A program made the position numbers and the translations under genes. A DNA stretch of 64,000 nt from Arthrobacter sp. Bi26 (GTDB lineage Bacteria > Actinomycetota > Actinomycetes > Actinomycetales > Micrococcaceae), in NCBI RefSeq assembly GCF_918697925.1, contig NZ_CAKKMF010000019.1:1-64000 (forward strand), written 5' to 3'. Shown here piece by piece: positions 26,416 through 35,048 of the stretch. Below the pieces are notes generated by a model. It searched no databases, had not been told where the DNA came from, and saw only the letters and a program-made list of their open reading frames with translations. How positions within the stretch are numbered: position 1 is the first letter of the stretch; each line of letters starts with the position of its first letter.

Positions 26416-27981
26416 CTACGTCGTGTGCCCGGCAGGCTTCGATTCGAGGTCTTCCAGGTCCCGGGCGGCGGCAGTGATATTCCGCGACATGGCCGGAAAT
26501 ATGACGCTGTGAAAAGGCAGCACGGCGAGCCAGTACAGACGGCCGCTGAGGCCTTTGGGGAAGAAGATGGCGCGCTGGCGGTAGCGGCTGCCCGCCCCCT
26601 CCGGCTCCACGGAAAGTTCGAGCCAGGCCCTGCCCGGGGCCCGCATTTCGGCCCGCAAACGCAGCAGCCGGCCACGGTCGATCCGCTCGACCCGCCACCA
26701 GTCCACCACCTCGCCCTCGGCCAGCAGGTGCGGGTGCCGGCGGCCCCGCAGCAGCCCCGCGCCGCCGGTGAGCTTGTCCAGCCAGCCGCGCACCTGCCAG
26801 GCAAGCGGCAGGGAGTACCAGCCGTTCCGGCCGCCGATTCCTTCGATGACGGTCCAAACGTGCCGCGGGTCCACGTCGCTGGGGAAGCTGCGCTCGTCCA
26901 CGTACACCGTGTGGCCGGACCAGTCCGGGTCGCTCGGCAGGGGATCGGCGTCGACACCGGCACTGGCCCAGGTGGTTTCCACCTGACCGTCGCGTTCCTT
27001 GCCCAGGGCGAGGGCCACGGCCCGCCGGTAGGGGGTCAGGCCGACTTCCGGTACCCGGATGTACGCATCGATGTCGTGCTCGCCGGCGACGGCGTCGTGC
27101 TGGAGCGATTCCACGAGCGGCAGGGACATGGAGAGCGGGATCGGCGTAGTCAGCGCCACCCACACGCCGGCCAGCTTGGGGGCAGGGACCGGCAGCGCCA
27201 GAACCACCCGGTGCGGCAGGCCCGCCTCGGCCGCGTACTCCTGCATCATTCCCGCATAGCTGAGCACCTGGCGGCAGCCGATGTCGAACGTCCGGTTGAT
27301 GGTTCCTTCCAGCGACGCCGCGGCCACGAGGTAGTACAGGACATCGCGGACGGCGATCGCCTCGATCTTGTTGCGCACCCAGCTCGGTGCCGGCATGAGC
27401 GGGAGCGTCTCAGACAAATGCCGGATCATTTCGAACGACGCCGAGCCTGAGCCAATGACGACGCCGGCCTGGAACACCACTGCGTCCACCGGGCTGTCCA
27501 GGAAAACTTTCCCCACCGCCTCACGGGAACGCATGTGGGTGGACAGCTCGGCCCCTGCCGGGTGCAGGCCGCCGAGATAGACAATCCGGTCCACTCCGGC
27601 CGCGGCTGCGGCCCGGGCCGCCGTCCCGGCCATCGCCTTTTCCTTGGCTTCGAATCCGGCCCCCGCCGCCATGGAATGGACCAGGTAGTACAGGACGTCG
27701 ACGCCGCCGAGCGCCTCCCGCAGGGCCTCGCCGTCGTCGAGGCTGCTGTGGACCACCTCGACGTCATCCAGCCACGGCACGCCGGCGATCTTGGCCGGCG
27801 TGCGGACCACGACTTTGACCGTGTGCCCGGCTTCCAGGAGCCGGGGGACCAGCCGCCCGCCGATGTAGCCGGTGGCCCCGGTGACCAGCACGGTTTTCGG
27901 GGAGGCGGCCTTGGCGGAGACCGCCTGCGGGGCTGGAGCAGGCGTTCGGGCGGGTTCAGGGGTTGCTGTTGTGCCGTTCAT
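26416..27981 (-). CDS. NAD(P)-binding SDR-family protein with C-terminal DUF2867
   Basis: 521 residues. After a low-complexity Ala/Pro leader, an atypical extended SDR begins with VLVTGATGYIGGRLVPRLLE (dinucleotide loop). YLVHSM follows instead of a classical YxxxK, so catalysis is uncertain. About 340-521 matches DUF2867 (DWSGHTVYVDERSF, SRYRQRAIFFPKGLSGRLYW). The fusion is common in actinobacteria and cyanobacteria, but its substrate is unknown. The 5' leader carries nested palindromes (28008-28062). Confidence 0.85.
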   Translation of the reverse strand: MNGTTATPEPARTPAPAPQAVSAKAASPKTVLVTGATGYIGGRLVPRLLEAGHTVKVVVRTPAKIAGVPWLDDVEVVHSSLDDGEALREALGGVDVLYYLVHSMAAGAGFEAKEKAMAGTAARAAAAAGVDRIVYLGGLHPAGAELSTHMRSREAVGKVFLDSPVDAVVFQAGVVIGSGSASFEMIRHLSETLPLMPAPSWVRNKIEAIAVRDVLYYLVAAASLEGTINRTFDIGCRQVLSYAGMMQEYAAEAGLPHRVVLALPVPAPKLAGVWVALTTPIPLSMSLPLVESLQHDAVAGEHDIDAYIRVPEVGLTPYRRAVALALGKERDGQVETTWASAGVDADPLPSDPDWSGHTVYVDERSFPSDVDPRHVWTVIEGIGGRNGWYSLPLAWQVRGWLDKLTGGAGLLRGRRHPHLLAEGEVVDWWRVERIDRGRLLRLRAEMRAPGRAWLELSVEPEGAGSRYRQRAIFFPKGLSGRLYWLAVLPFHSVIFPAMSRNITAAARDLEDLESKPAGHTT

Positions 27982-28007
27982 GGTGACTCCTTGTCAGCCA
28001 GCAGTTG

Positions 28008-28062
28008 GCGGGTGGCCTACCAAGCGATTCGGTGCCCAGGGCACTTCGGATGGGCCACCCGC
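28008..28062 (-). promoter_or_regulatory. Nested palindromes in the SDR gene leader
   Basis: Outer arms GCGGGTGGCC (28008-28017) and GGCCACCCGC (28053-28062) pair over 10 bp and enclose GTGCCC-A-GGGCAC (28032-28044). It lies 27 bases upstream of the minus-strand start and could be a structured leader or a double operator. No known element was recognised. Confidence 0.4.
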
Positions 28063-28132
28063 TCCTCCCGCCAGCCTAGCCTCGTCGGTCTGGCCCGGGG
28101 CTCCGCGGTAGGCTTGGAGGACCCGGGATTCT

Positions 28133-28153
28133 CACGAATTCCGGCTATTCGTG
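28133..28153. promoter_or_regulatory. Inverted repeat upstream of mfd
   Basis: CACGAAT-N7-ATTCGTG, a perfect 7-bp inverted repeat, lies 37 bases before the mfd start. It does not match the actinobacterial SOS box (TCGAAC-N4-GTTCGA). It is possibly an operator or a leader hairpin. Confidence 0.35.
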
Positions 28154-28190
28154 TTGCCTGCACCCCGTGATCACATCAGGAGCAACAGCT

Positions 28191-31100
28191 ATGAGCCTCA
28201 ACGGCCCCTCTCTCACCGGTTTGCGCCGTGTCCTCGCCGAAGACCGGAATTACGCCCGGATCCAGGCCGAGGCCGCCCGCGGGTTTGCCGCCCGCAGCGA
28301 GGACTACCAGATCAGCGCCCCGGCCGGAATGCGGTCCACATTGCTCGCCGAAATGGCGGACGGACTCACGGCGCATGCGGCGAACGAAACCGGCTCTGCC
28401 GGGGCCGGCTCTCCGGTGCCCGTGGTCCTGGCTGTCACCGCGACCGGCCGCGAGGCCGAGGACCTGACCGAGGCCCTGCGCGCCTTCCTGCCCGCCGACG
28501 CCGTGGCCGAGTTCCCCAGCTGGGAGACCCTGCCGCATGAGCGGCTCTCCCCGCGCTCGGACACCGTGGGCAGGCGGTTGTCCGTGCTCCGGCGGCTCGC
28601 GCACCCCGAATCGTCCACCGCCGGTGCTCTGCGCGTCGTGGTGGCCCCCGTGCGCGCCGTCGTGCAGCCGATCGTCGCAGGCCTGGGTGAATTGGTGCCC
28701 GTGACCCTGAAGCTCGGCCAGGAGGCCCCCTTCAGCAGTGTCGTCAAAAGCCTCGCCGACGCCGCCTACGCCCGGGTGGACATGGTCACCCGCCGCGGCG
28801 AGTTCGCCGTCCGCGGCGGCATGCTGGACGTCTTCCCGCCCACCGAGGACCACCCCATCCGGGTCGAGTTCTTTGGCGACGAGGTGGACCAGATGCGCTG
28901 GTTCGCCGTCGCCGACCAGCGCTCGCTGACAGCGCCCGGCCTGCACCATCCCACCGAACTCCATGCCCCGCCGTGCCGCGAAATCCTGATCACGCCCTCC
29001 GTCATGTCCCGCGCGGCCACCCTGAAGTCCCAGCTCCCGGCCGCCGCGGACATGCTGGAGAAGATCGCCGGCGGCATCGCCGTCGAGGGCATGGAATCGC
29101 TGGCTCCCGTGCTGGTGGACGCCATGGTGCCGTTCCTGGACCAGCTCCCGGCCGGTTCCATCTCGGTGGTGATCGAACCGGAGAAGGTCCGCACCCGGGC
29201 CCACGACCTCGCCGCGACCAACGAGGAATTCCTCGAGGCCGCCTGGTCCACGGCGTCCGACGGCGGCCCCGCGCCCCTGGCGCTGGACACTGTTTTGGCC
29301 TCTGCGGCGTCCGAAGCGCTGCACTCGGCCAGCTTCCGCTCGCTGACCGATACCCGCACCGCAGCACTGGAGCACGGCGTCTCCTGGTGGTCCATCACCT
29401 CGCTGGCCAGCGACGAAGAGCTGCTGCCCGACGTCGACGTGCTGAACCTGCACGCCCGGGAACCCCGCGGCTACCAGGGCGACGTGGCGGAAATGATGGA
29501 CTTCATCGGCTCCCGCGTCCGGGACCAGTGGCGGATCGTCGTGGTCACCGAGGGTCCAGGCCCGGCGCAGCGCCTCGCGGAACTCTTCCACGACAACGAC
29601 ATCCCCTGCGCCCGGGTGGACACCCTCGAGGCGGACCCGCAGGCCGGGCTGATCGAGGTGACCACCGCCGCCGTCGGCCGCGGTTTTGTCCTGGATCCGC
29701 TCAAGCTGGCGCTGCTGACCGAGGCGGACCTCCTGGGCCGGACCTCCGCCGGGTCCACCAAGGACATGCGCCGGATGCCGTCCAAGCGGCGGAACGCCGT
29801 GGACCCGCTCCAGCTCGTGGCCGGGGACTCGGTGGTGCACGAACAGCACGGCATCGGCCGGTTCGTGGAGCTGATCCAGCGTCGGGTGGCCGGAGGAGGC
29901 GACGGGGTGCGCGAGTACCTGGTGCTGGAATATGCCCCGTCCAAGCGCGGAGCCCCCGGCGACCGGCTCTTTGTGCCCACCGACCAGCTGGACCAGGTCA
30001 CCCGGTACGTGGGCGGGGACACTCCGGCGCTGAGCAAGATGGGCGGCGCGGACTGGGCCAGCACCAAGTCCAAGGCCCGCAAGGCGGTCAAGGAGATCGC
30101 CGGCGAGCTGATCCGGCTCTACTCCGCCCGGATGGCTTCCCGCGGCTACGCCTTCGGCCCGGACACCCCGTGGCAGCGGGAACTGGAGGAGGCCTTCCCG
30201 TACGTGGAGACCCCGGACCAGCTGACCACCATCAACGAGGTCAAGGCCGACATGGAGCGCGAGATCCCGATGGACCGGCTGATCTCCGGCGACGTCGGCT
30301 ACGGAAAGACCGAGATCGCGGTCCGGGCTGCGTTTAAGGCCGTCCAGGATGGCAAGCAGGTGGCCGTGCTGGTGCCCACGACCCTGCTCGCCCAGCAGCA
30401 CTACGAGACGTTCACCGAACGGTTTTCCGGGTTCCCGCTCGTCGTCAAGCCTCTGTCCCGCTTCCAGAGCGGCAAGGAGGCCAAGGAAACCGCCGACGGC
30501 GTCAAGAGCGGTTCCGTGGACGTCGTGATCGGCACGCACCGGCTGCTGTCCAAGGACTTCGGCTTCAAGGACCTCGGCCTGGTGATCGTGGACGAGGAGC
30601 AGCGCTTCGGCGTCGAACACAAGGAGGCGCTGAAGAAGATGCGCACCAACGTGGACGTCCTGGCCATGAGCGCCACCCCGATTCCGCGGACCCTGGAAAT
30701 GTCCCTGACAGGCATCCGCGAAACCTCCACCCTGGCCACCCCGCCAGAGGAGCGGCACCCCGTGCTGACCTACGTGGGCCCGTACACGGACAAGCAGACC
30801 TCCGCCGCGATCCGCCGCGAACTGATGCGCGAAGGCCAGGTGTTCTTCGTCCACAACCGGGTGTCCACGATCGACCGCACCGCGGCGAAGATCCGCGAAC
30901 TCGTCCCGGAGGCCCGGGTGGAGGTGGCGCACGGGCAGATGTCCGAGAGCCGGCTGGAACAGATCATCGTGGACTTCTGGGAAAAGCGCTTCGACGTCCT
31001 CGTCTGCACCACCATCATCGAGACCGGCCTGGACATCTCCAACGCCAACACCCTGATCGTGGACGGCGCGGACAAGTACGGCCTGTCCCAGCTGCACCAG

Positions 31101-31862
31101 CTGCGCGGACGTGTGGGCCGCGGCCGCGAACGCGCCTACGCCTACTTCCTCTACCCTTCGGAAAAGCCGCTCGGCGAGGTGGCGCTGGAACGGCTCAAAG
31201 CCGTCGCGACGCACAATGAGCTCGGCGCCGGCATGCAGCTGGCCATGAAGGACCTGGAGATCCGCGGCGCCGGCAACCTGCTCGGCGGCGAGCAGTCCGG
31301 CCACATCCAGGGCGTCGGCTTCGACCTCTACATCCGGCTGGTCGGCGAGGCCGTGGCCGAATACCGGGGCGAGGCCGAGGAGAAGGCCGCCGAAATGAAG
31401 ATCGAACTGCCGGTCAACGCGCACCTGCCGCATGACTACGTGCCGGGCGAGCGGTTGCGCCTGGAGGCCTACCGCAAACTCGCCGGCGCCATCACCTACG
31501 AGGCGATCGATGAGGTCCTCGCGGAGCTCGTGGACCGCTATGGCGAACTGCCGCTGCCCGCGACAAACCTGATCGACGTCGCCCGGTTCCGGGTGGGCGC
31601 CCGCGAGGCCGGATTGTCCGACGTCGCGCTGCAGGGCAACTTCATCAAGTTCTCCCCGGCGCAGCTGCCCGAGTCCAAGCTCATGCGCCTCACCCGGATG
31701 TACCCCGGCGCGCAGGCGAAGCCGGCCCTGGACGCAGTGCTTGTCCCGAAGCCCAAGACCGCCAGGATCGGCGGCCGGGACCTGCAGGACGCCGAGATCC
31801 TCGAGTGGGCCAACGGCGTCATCCGCAACATCTTCTCCGACGCCCCGTTAGCGGTGAAATAG
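28191..31862 (+). CDS. mfd: Transcription-repair coupling factor Mfd
   Basis: 1,223 residues. ATG 28191 follows AGGAG by 9 bases; a GTG 24 bases upstream is in frame but lies before that site. Domain order: a UvrB-like N-terminus (LPHERLSPRSDTVGRRL), the RNA-polymerase interaction domain (GDSVVHEQHGIGRFVELIQR, about 540-605), the helicase motor with Walker A GDVGYGKTEIAVRA near 698 and VIVDEEQRFG near 800, the translocation region (IRGAGNLLGGEQSGH), and the C-terminal TRCF domain. It removes stalled RNA polymerase from lesions and recruits UvrA. The next gene follows after 4 bases. Confidence 0.97.
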   Translation: MSLNGPSLTGLRRVLAEDRNYARIQAEAARGFAARSEDYQISAPAGMRSTLLAEMADGLTAHAANETGSAGAGSPVPVVLAVTATGREAEDLTEALRAFLPADAVAEFPSWETLPHERLSPRSDTVGRRLSVLRRLAHPESSTAGALRVVVAPVRAVVQPIVAGLGELVPVTLKLGQEAPFSSVVKSLADAAYARVDMVTRRGEFAVRGGMLDVFPPTEDHPIRVEFFGDEVDQMRWFAVADQRSLTAPGLHHPTELHAPPCREILITPSVMSRAATLKSQLPAAADMLEKIAGGIAVEGMESLAPVLVDAMVPFLDQLPAGSISVVIEPEKVRTRAHDLAATNEEFLEAAWSTASDGGPAPLALDTVLASAASEALHSASFRSLTDTRTAALEHGVSWWSITSLASDEELLPDVDVLNLHAREPRGYQGDVAEMMDFIGSRVRDQWRIVVVTEGPGPAQRLAELFHDNDIPCARVDTLEADPQAGLIEVTTAAVGRGFVLDPLKLALLTEADLLGRTSAGSTKDMRRMPSKRRNAVDPLQLVAGDSVVHEQHGIGRFVELIQRRVAGGGDGVREYLVLEYAPSKRGAPGDRLFVPTDQLDQVTRYVGGDTPALSKMGGADWASTKSKARKAVKEIAGELIRLYSARMASRGYAFGPDTPWQRELEEAFPYVETPDQLTTINEVKADMEREIPMDRLISGDVGYGKTEIAVRAAFKAVQDGKQVAVLVPTTLLAQQHYETFTERFSGFPLVVKPLSRFQSGKEAKETADGVKSGSVDVVIGTHRLLSKDFGFKDLGLVIVDEEQRFGVEHKEALKKMRTNVDVLAMSATPIPRTLEMSLTGIRETSTLATPPEERHPVLTYVGPYTDKQTSAAIRRELMREGQVFFVHNRVSTIDRTAAKIRELVPEARVEVAHGQMSESRLEQIIVDFWEKRFDVLVCTTIIETGLDISNANTLIVDGADKYGLSQLHQLRGRVGRGRERAYAYFLYPSEKPLGEVALERLKAVATHNELGAGMQLAMKDLEIRGAGNLLGGEQSGHIQGVGFDLYIRLVGEAVAEYRGEAEEKAAEMKIELPVNAHLPHDYVPGERLRLEAYRKLAGAITYEAIDEVLAELVDRYGELPLPATNLIDVARFRVGAREAGLSDVALQGNFIKFSPAQLPESKLMRLTRMYPGAQAKPALDAVLVPKPKTARIGGRDLQDAEILEWANGVIRNIFSDAPLAVK

Positions 31863-31866
31863 AACA

Positions 31867-32709
31867 ATGATGGGAGGACATCACGCCGCGTCGGGAGCCG
31901 CGGCGTGGGTAGCCATTGCCTCGACCGGCCCGTATGCGCTTGGCTGGTACCCGCTGGATCCCGCGGGAATCGTGATCGGTGCCATGGCGACGGCGGGGAC
32001 TGCGCTGGTCTGCGACTGGGACCACCGCGCCAGCACTGTGGCGCATGCGCTGCCGCCGCTGTCCAACCTGGTGGCGCGCGGCATTGAGAAGGTCAGCGGG
32101 GGCCACCGGCAGGGCACGCACTCGGTGCTGGGCGCGGCGTTCTTCGTGCTGCTGGCCACGATCGCCGGGCAGTGGCAGGTGCAGACCCAGTGGGGGCTGC
32201 TGTCCGTCGGGGCCGGCCTGCTGTGCATGTTCATGATCAACATCGCGGTGAAGGCACTGAAGCTCTTTCCCAAGTACGGCTGGATCAGCAACTGGATCTT
32301 CGGGCTGCTCATGGCAGGAGTCGTGACGTGGTTTGCGCCGCACCAGTGGACCTGGCTGCCGGTCTCGATGCTCACCGGGGTGCTGGTGCACATTGTGGGG
32401 GACATGATCACCACCGGGGGAGTGCCGCTGCTCTGGCCGCTGGTGATCAAGCCGCCGAAGGTCCTGCGGAAACTGCCGCTGCTCAAGAACATCTGGAAGG
32501 CCAACGGGGCGTTCTCCATCCCGCTGCTGGGCCGGGCGGGCTCACGGCGGGAATGGTTCGTCCTCATCCCGGTGAGCGGCTATGCGATGGTGGGGATGTT
32601 TGGCGCCGGCCTGGCCGTGGCCAAAGCGCACTTCCCGGCAGCCCTGGCTCTGGGCACGGGGCTGGTCGAGGGCCTGGTGAAGGGCCTGCTCGGGCTGGTG
32701 TCCGGCTAG
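31867..32709 (+). CDS. YdjM/DUF457-like metal-dependent membrane hydrolase
   Basis: 280 residues with about six hydrophobic segments. Conserved blocks match the YdjM family: GGHHAASGAAAW, CDWDHRASTVAHALPPL, GGHRQGTHSVLG and HIVGDMITTGGVPLLWPL. The histidines and aspartates are probable metal ligands. E. coli YdjM is LexA-controlled, and the 4-base gap after mfd suggests a DNA-damage or stress link here too, by inference. The substrate is unknown. ATG 31870 is an equally possible start. Confidence 0.82.
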   Translation: MMGGHHAASGAAAWVAIASTGPYALGWYPLDPAGIVIGAMATAGTALVCDWDHRASTVAHALPPLSNLVARGIEKVSGGHRQGTHSVLGAAFFVLLATIAGQWQVQTQWGLLSVGAGLLCMFMINIAVKALKLFPKYGWISNWIFGLLMAGVVTWFAPHQWTWLPVSMLTGVLVHIVGDMITTGGVPLLWPLVIKPPKVLRKLPLLKNIWKANGAFSIPLLGRAGSRREWFVLIPVSGYAMVGMFGAGLAVAKAHFPAALALGTGLVEGLVKGLLGLVSG

Positions 32710-32760
32710 GCTGCGCTCCCCAGAAGACTGAGGCTCCCCGGGCACCAGAGGTCCTTAAAC

Positions 32761-32793
32761 GACTGAAGCTCCGGAAGATCCGGAGCTTCAGTC
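32761..32793. terminator. 15-bp bidirectional hairpin terminator
   Basis: GACTGAAGCTCCGGA pairs perfectly with TCCGGAGCTTCAGTC around a 3-base loop, between the convergent YdjM-like gene and the 74-residue membrane protein gene. Confidence 0.85.
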
Positions 32794-32810
32794 ATCAAGA
32801 ATGGGGGAGC

Positions 32811-33035
32811 CTAGTTTTCGCCGGCCGAATCCGAGCGGCCCAGCAGCGTCTGCGGGATCCAGAACGAGAGGGCAAAGAGGACCAGGCAGACGGCCATCGG
32901 CCAGACGTTGTCCAGCGTCAGGAAGGCCAGGGAGTAGATCGCGCCGAGGAACAGGACCATCATCGGCACGAACAGGGCGATGCTGGATCCGAGGCTGTTC
33001 TCAACGCGTCGGGACTGGGTGGTGTTGCTGGACAT
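32811..33035 (-). CDS. Small two-helix membrane protein, unknown
   Basis: 74 residues starting after an excellent ribosome site (GAGGAGGAACGA-ATG). Two hydrophobic helices (about 20-38 and 44-62), a polar N-terminus (SSNTTQSRRVENSLG) and a short acidic tail. It resembles small conserved actinobacterial inner-membrane proteins, but the family was not identified. Located 53 bases downstream of deoC on the same strand. Confidence 0.7.
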   Translation of the reverse strand: MSSNTTQSRRVENSLGSSIALFVPMMVLFLGAIYSLAFLTLDNVWPMAVCLVLFALSFWIPQTLLGRSDSAGEN

Positions 33036-33088
33036 TCGTTCCTCCTCGGCCCCGGGGGGCTCAAAACTGTGGGCGCTGCCGGCGTGGA

Positions 33089-33787
33089 TCAGTACGCGGA
33101 TGAACCCTGTTCACCCTTGACGATCGCGATGCCGGAGCTGGCGCCAATACGTGTTGCACCTGCAGCAATCATAGCCTGAGCATCGGCCAGGGAACGCACG
33201 CCGCCGGAGGCCTTGACCCCCAGGTCCGGACCGACGGTGCGCCGCATGAGCGCGACGTCCTCGGCCGTGGCCCCGCCGCCGTTGAAGCCGGTGGAGGTCT
33301 TCACGAAGTCCGCCCCGGCCTCCACCGCGGCCTCGCAGGCGAGCACTTTCTGGTCATCGCTCAGCAGAGCCGTTTCGATGATGACCTTCAGGATGGCCCC
33401 GCCCTCGTGCACGGCGTCGGCGACGGCGGCGATGTCATCCACCAGCGCGCCCTTGTCATTGGCACGGGCAGCGGCGATGTTGATGACCATGTCCACCTCT
33501 TCTGCACCGTCCAGGACCGCGCCGCGGGCCTCGAAGGCCTTGACGTCGCTCGGCGTGGCGCCCAGCGGGAATCCCACCACGGAGCACGTCAGCACGCCGG
33601 ATCCCTTCAGCGCGGTCTTGACGGTTTTGACCCAGACCGGATTCACGCAGACCGACTTGAAATGGTATTCGGCCGCCTCGGCGCAAACCTTGAGCACCTC
33701 CGCCTCGCTGGCCTCCGGCTTGAGCAGCGTGTGGTCGATGTAGGAGGCGATGTTGGGCGTGCCCGCGGTAGCGGCTTCGTGGCTCAT
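33089..33787 (-). CDS. deoC: Deoxyribose-phosphate aldolase
   Basis: 232 residues from ATG 33787 (AAGGGA 6-7 bases upstream); longer frames upstream lack such a site. A TIM-barrel DeoC with [28 protein letters not shown], and the Schiff-base lysine in [14 protein letters not shown] near residue 162. It cleaves 2-deoxyribose-5-phosphate to glyceraldehyde-3-phosphate and acetaldehyde. It pairs functionally with the purine nucleoside phosphorylase and phosphosugar mutase genes at 40-44 kb for deoxynucleoside use. Confidence 0.95.
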   Translation of the reverse strand: MSHEAATAGTPNIASYIDHTLLKPEASEAEVLKVCAEAAEYHFKSVCVNPVWVKTVKTALKGSGVLTCSVVGFPLGATPSDVKAFEARGAVLDGAEEVDMVINIAAARANDKGALVDDIAAVADAVHEGGAILKVIIETALLSDDQKVLACEAAVEAGADFVKTSTGFNGGGATAEDVALMRRTVGPDLGVKASGGVRSLADAQAMIAAGATRIGASSGIAIVKGEQGSSAY

Positions 33788-33947
33788 GGTGGTCCCTTTC
33801 GTGGCGGGCCTGGGACGCGGCGGTCCCTTCCCGGGCCTTGTGGGCCTGCGGGCCCTGGCGGCGCCGCATGGTGCGCGGCTTATCAGGGAACCATCTTGCC
33901 ATAGGAACATGCCCGGCGGACGCCCCAGCCGGGCCGCCCCCGCACAC

Positions 33948-34865
33948 TCAGGCCGCGGCCGCCAGGGGCCGGCCCATGGTGGCCTGAAGCAACTGGGAGG
34001 CACACACCGACGCGGCCGACCCGGAGGCCACGAGCAGTCCCAGCCGGACGCCGTCGTAGGCCGCGGCGTCACCGATCGCCCATATGCCCGGCACGGAGGT
34101 GCGGAAGTCCTGGCCGATGACAATCCCGCCGCCGGGCGCGGTGGTGAGCCCGGCCGTGGCGGCCAGTTCGTCGCGGGCGATGCGCTCCTCGGCGAGGATC
34201 ACGAGGTCACCGTTCATGCTGGAGCCGTCCTCGAAGACGATGCCGGACGCCGGCAGGACGGACCCGGCAATGGTGGGAACGACGGCGGCGGGGCGGACGG
34301 TGGTGCGGATGGGGCGGACGCCGCGGGCCCGGAGGACGGCCTCGGCCTGGCCGGCGGCCGAGCCCGTGCCGACCAGGATGCCCAGCGGGCGCCGGCCGAG
34401 GACCCGGGTGACGTCCTTGACGGCCTCGCCCAGCCGGGCGGCGTCGTCGATCGTGGAATAGCTCAGGCACCGGGCGGCGCCTTCCACCGGCGCCTCGGCG
34501 GGAGCGGAGCCCGTGGCGATGACGAGCTCGTCGTAGTCGAATTCCATGCCGTCGGCGGTGGTCACGCGGCGGTTTTCCGCGTCGATGTAGCTGGCCGGCT
34601 GGCCAAAGCGGATGGACACCTGGGGCAGGACGGCGAGCTCCAGCAGTTCCTCGGGGGCGTCGTCCCGGTTGCTGAGGACCGTGATGGCGCCGGCAAACGG
34701 GGTCCGGGTGAGCTGCCGGACGAGGGCCTGGGCGGCCCGGCCGGCGCCGGCGACGACGATCCTGGGCCGGGCTGCCGTCGTGACTGCTGTCTTGTAGGCG
34801 GAGGAGGAGGCGGCTGCCGTCGAGGTAGACGTGCCGGAGGTGGGAGACAATGCCGGAGCGGACAT
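33948..34865 (-). CDS. Short FAD/NAD(P)-binding oxidoreductase (NirB N-terminus-like)
   Basis: 305 residues from ATG 34865, after AAAGGG. Two dinucleotide loops ([12 protein letters not shown] and [12 protein letters not shown]) and a C-terminal FAD motif ([13 protein letters not shown]) mark a class I pyridine-nucleotide oxidoreductase. The sequence resembles the NirB flavin domain, but there is no [2Fe-2S] or siroheme domain. It lies downstream of the nirB-SUMT-hemD run, 183 bases beyond hemD, and may pass electrons in the same pathway. Partner and electron acceptor are unknown. Confidence 0.8.
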   Translation of the reverse strand: MSAPALSPTSGTSTSTAAASSSAYKTAVTTAARPRIVVAGAGRAAQALVRQLTRTPFAGAITVLSNRDDAPEELLELAVLPQVSIRFGQPASYIDAENRRVTTADGMEFDYDELVIATGSAPAEAPVEGAARCLSYSTIDDAARLGEAVKDVTRVLGRRPLGILVGTGSAAGQAEAVLRARGVRPIRTTVRPAAVVPTIAGSVLPASGIVFEDGSSMNGDLVILAEERIARDELAATAGLTTAPGGGIVIGQDFRTSVPGIWAIGDAAAYDGVRLGLLVASGSAASVCASQLLQATMGRPLAAAA

Positions 34866-34991
34866 GTGCAGGCCCTTTCGCTGGGTGGCCATCGTGTGGC
34901 CGGTGTGCTTGATGAACCCCAGCGTAGGCGTCCGATTTTTCCGGGGTGTTTCCCGGGTGTTGCCGCTTTTGCCCTGCCTGTTCGCCAGTAT

Positions 34992-35005
34992 TTACCGGCC
35001 GGTAA
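34992..35005. promoter_or_regulatory. 14-base perfect palindrome, possible repressor site
   Basis: TTACCGGCCGGTAA lies in the 183-base gap between hemD and the FAD oxidoreductase gene, about 130 bases upstream of the latter. The core ACCGGCCGGT recurs at 47717-47726 upstream of the aldehyde dehydrogenase. The shape suits a TetR-type dimer, but the regulator is unknown. Confidence 0.45.
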
Positions 35006-35048
35006 TGCCGTGCGTCACACCTCCGCGGCGGCCCGTTCTGCCACTGCG

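Noticed and set aside
28176-31433. A 1,085-codon open frame antisense to mfd, and similar long antisense frames (for example 6743-9406 minus).
   Set aside because: They lie wholly opposite well-supported genes, have no recognisable domains and show the Arg/Gly/Pro/Ala/His-rich composition expected from reading GC-rich coding DNA in the wrong frame.
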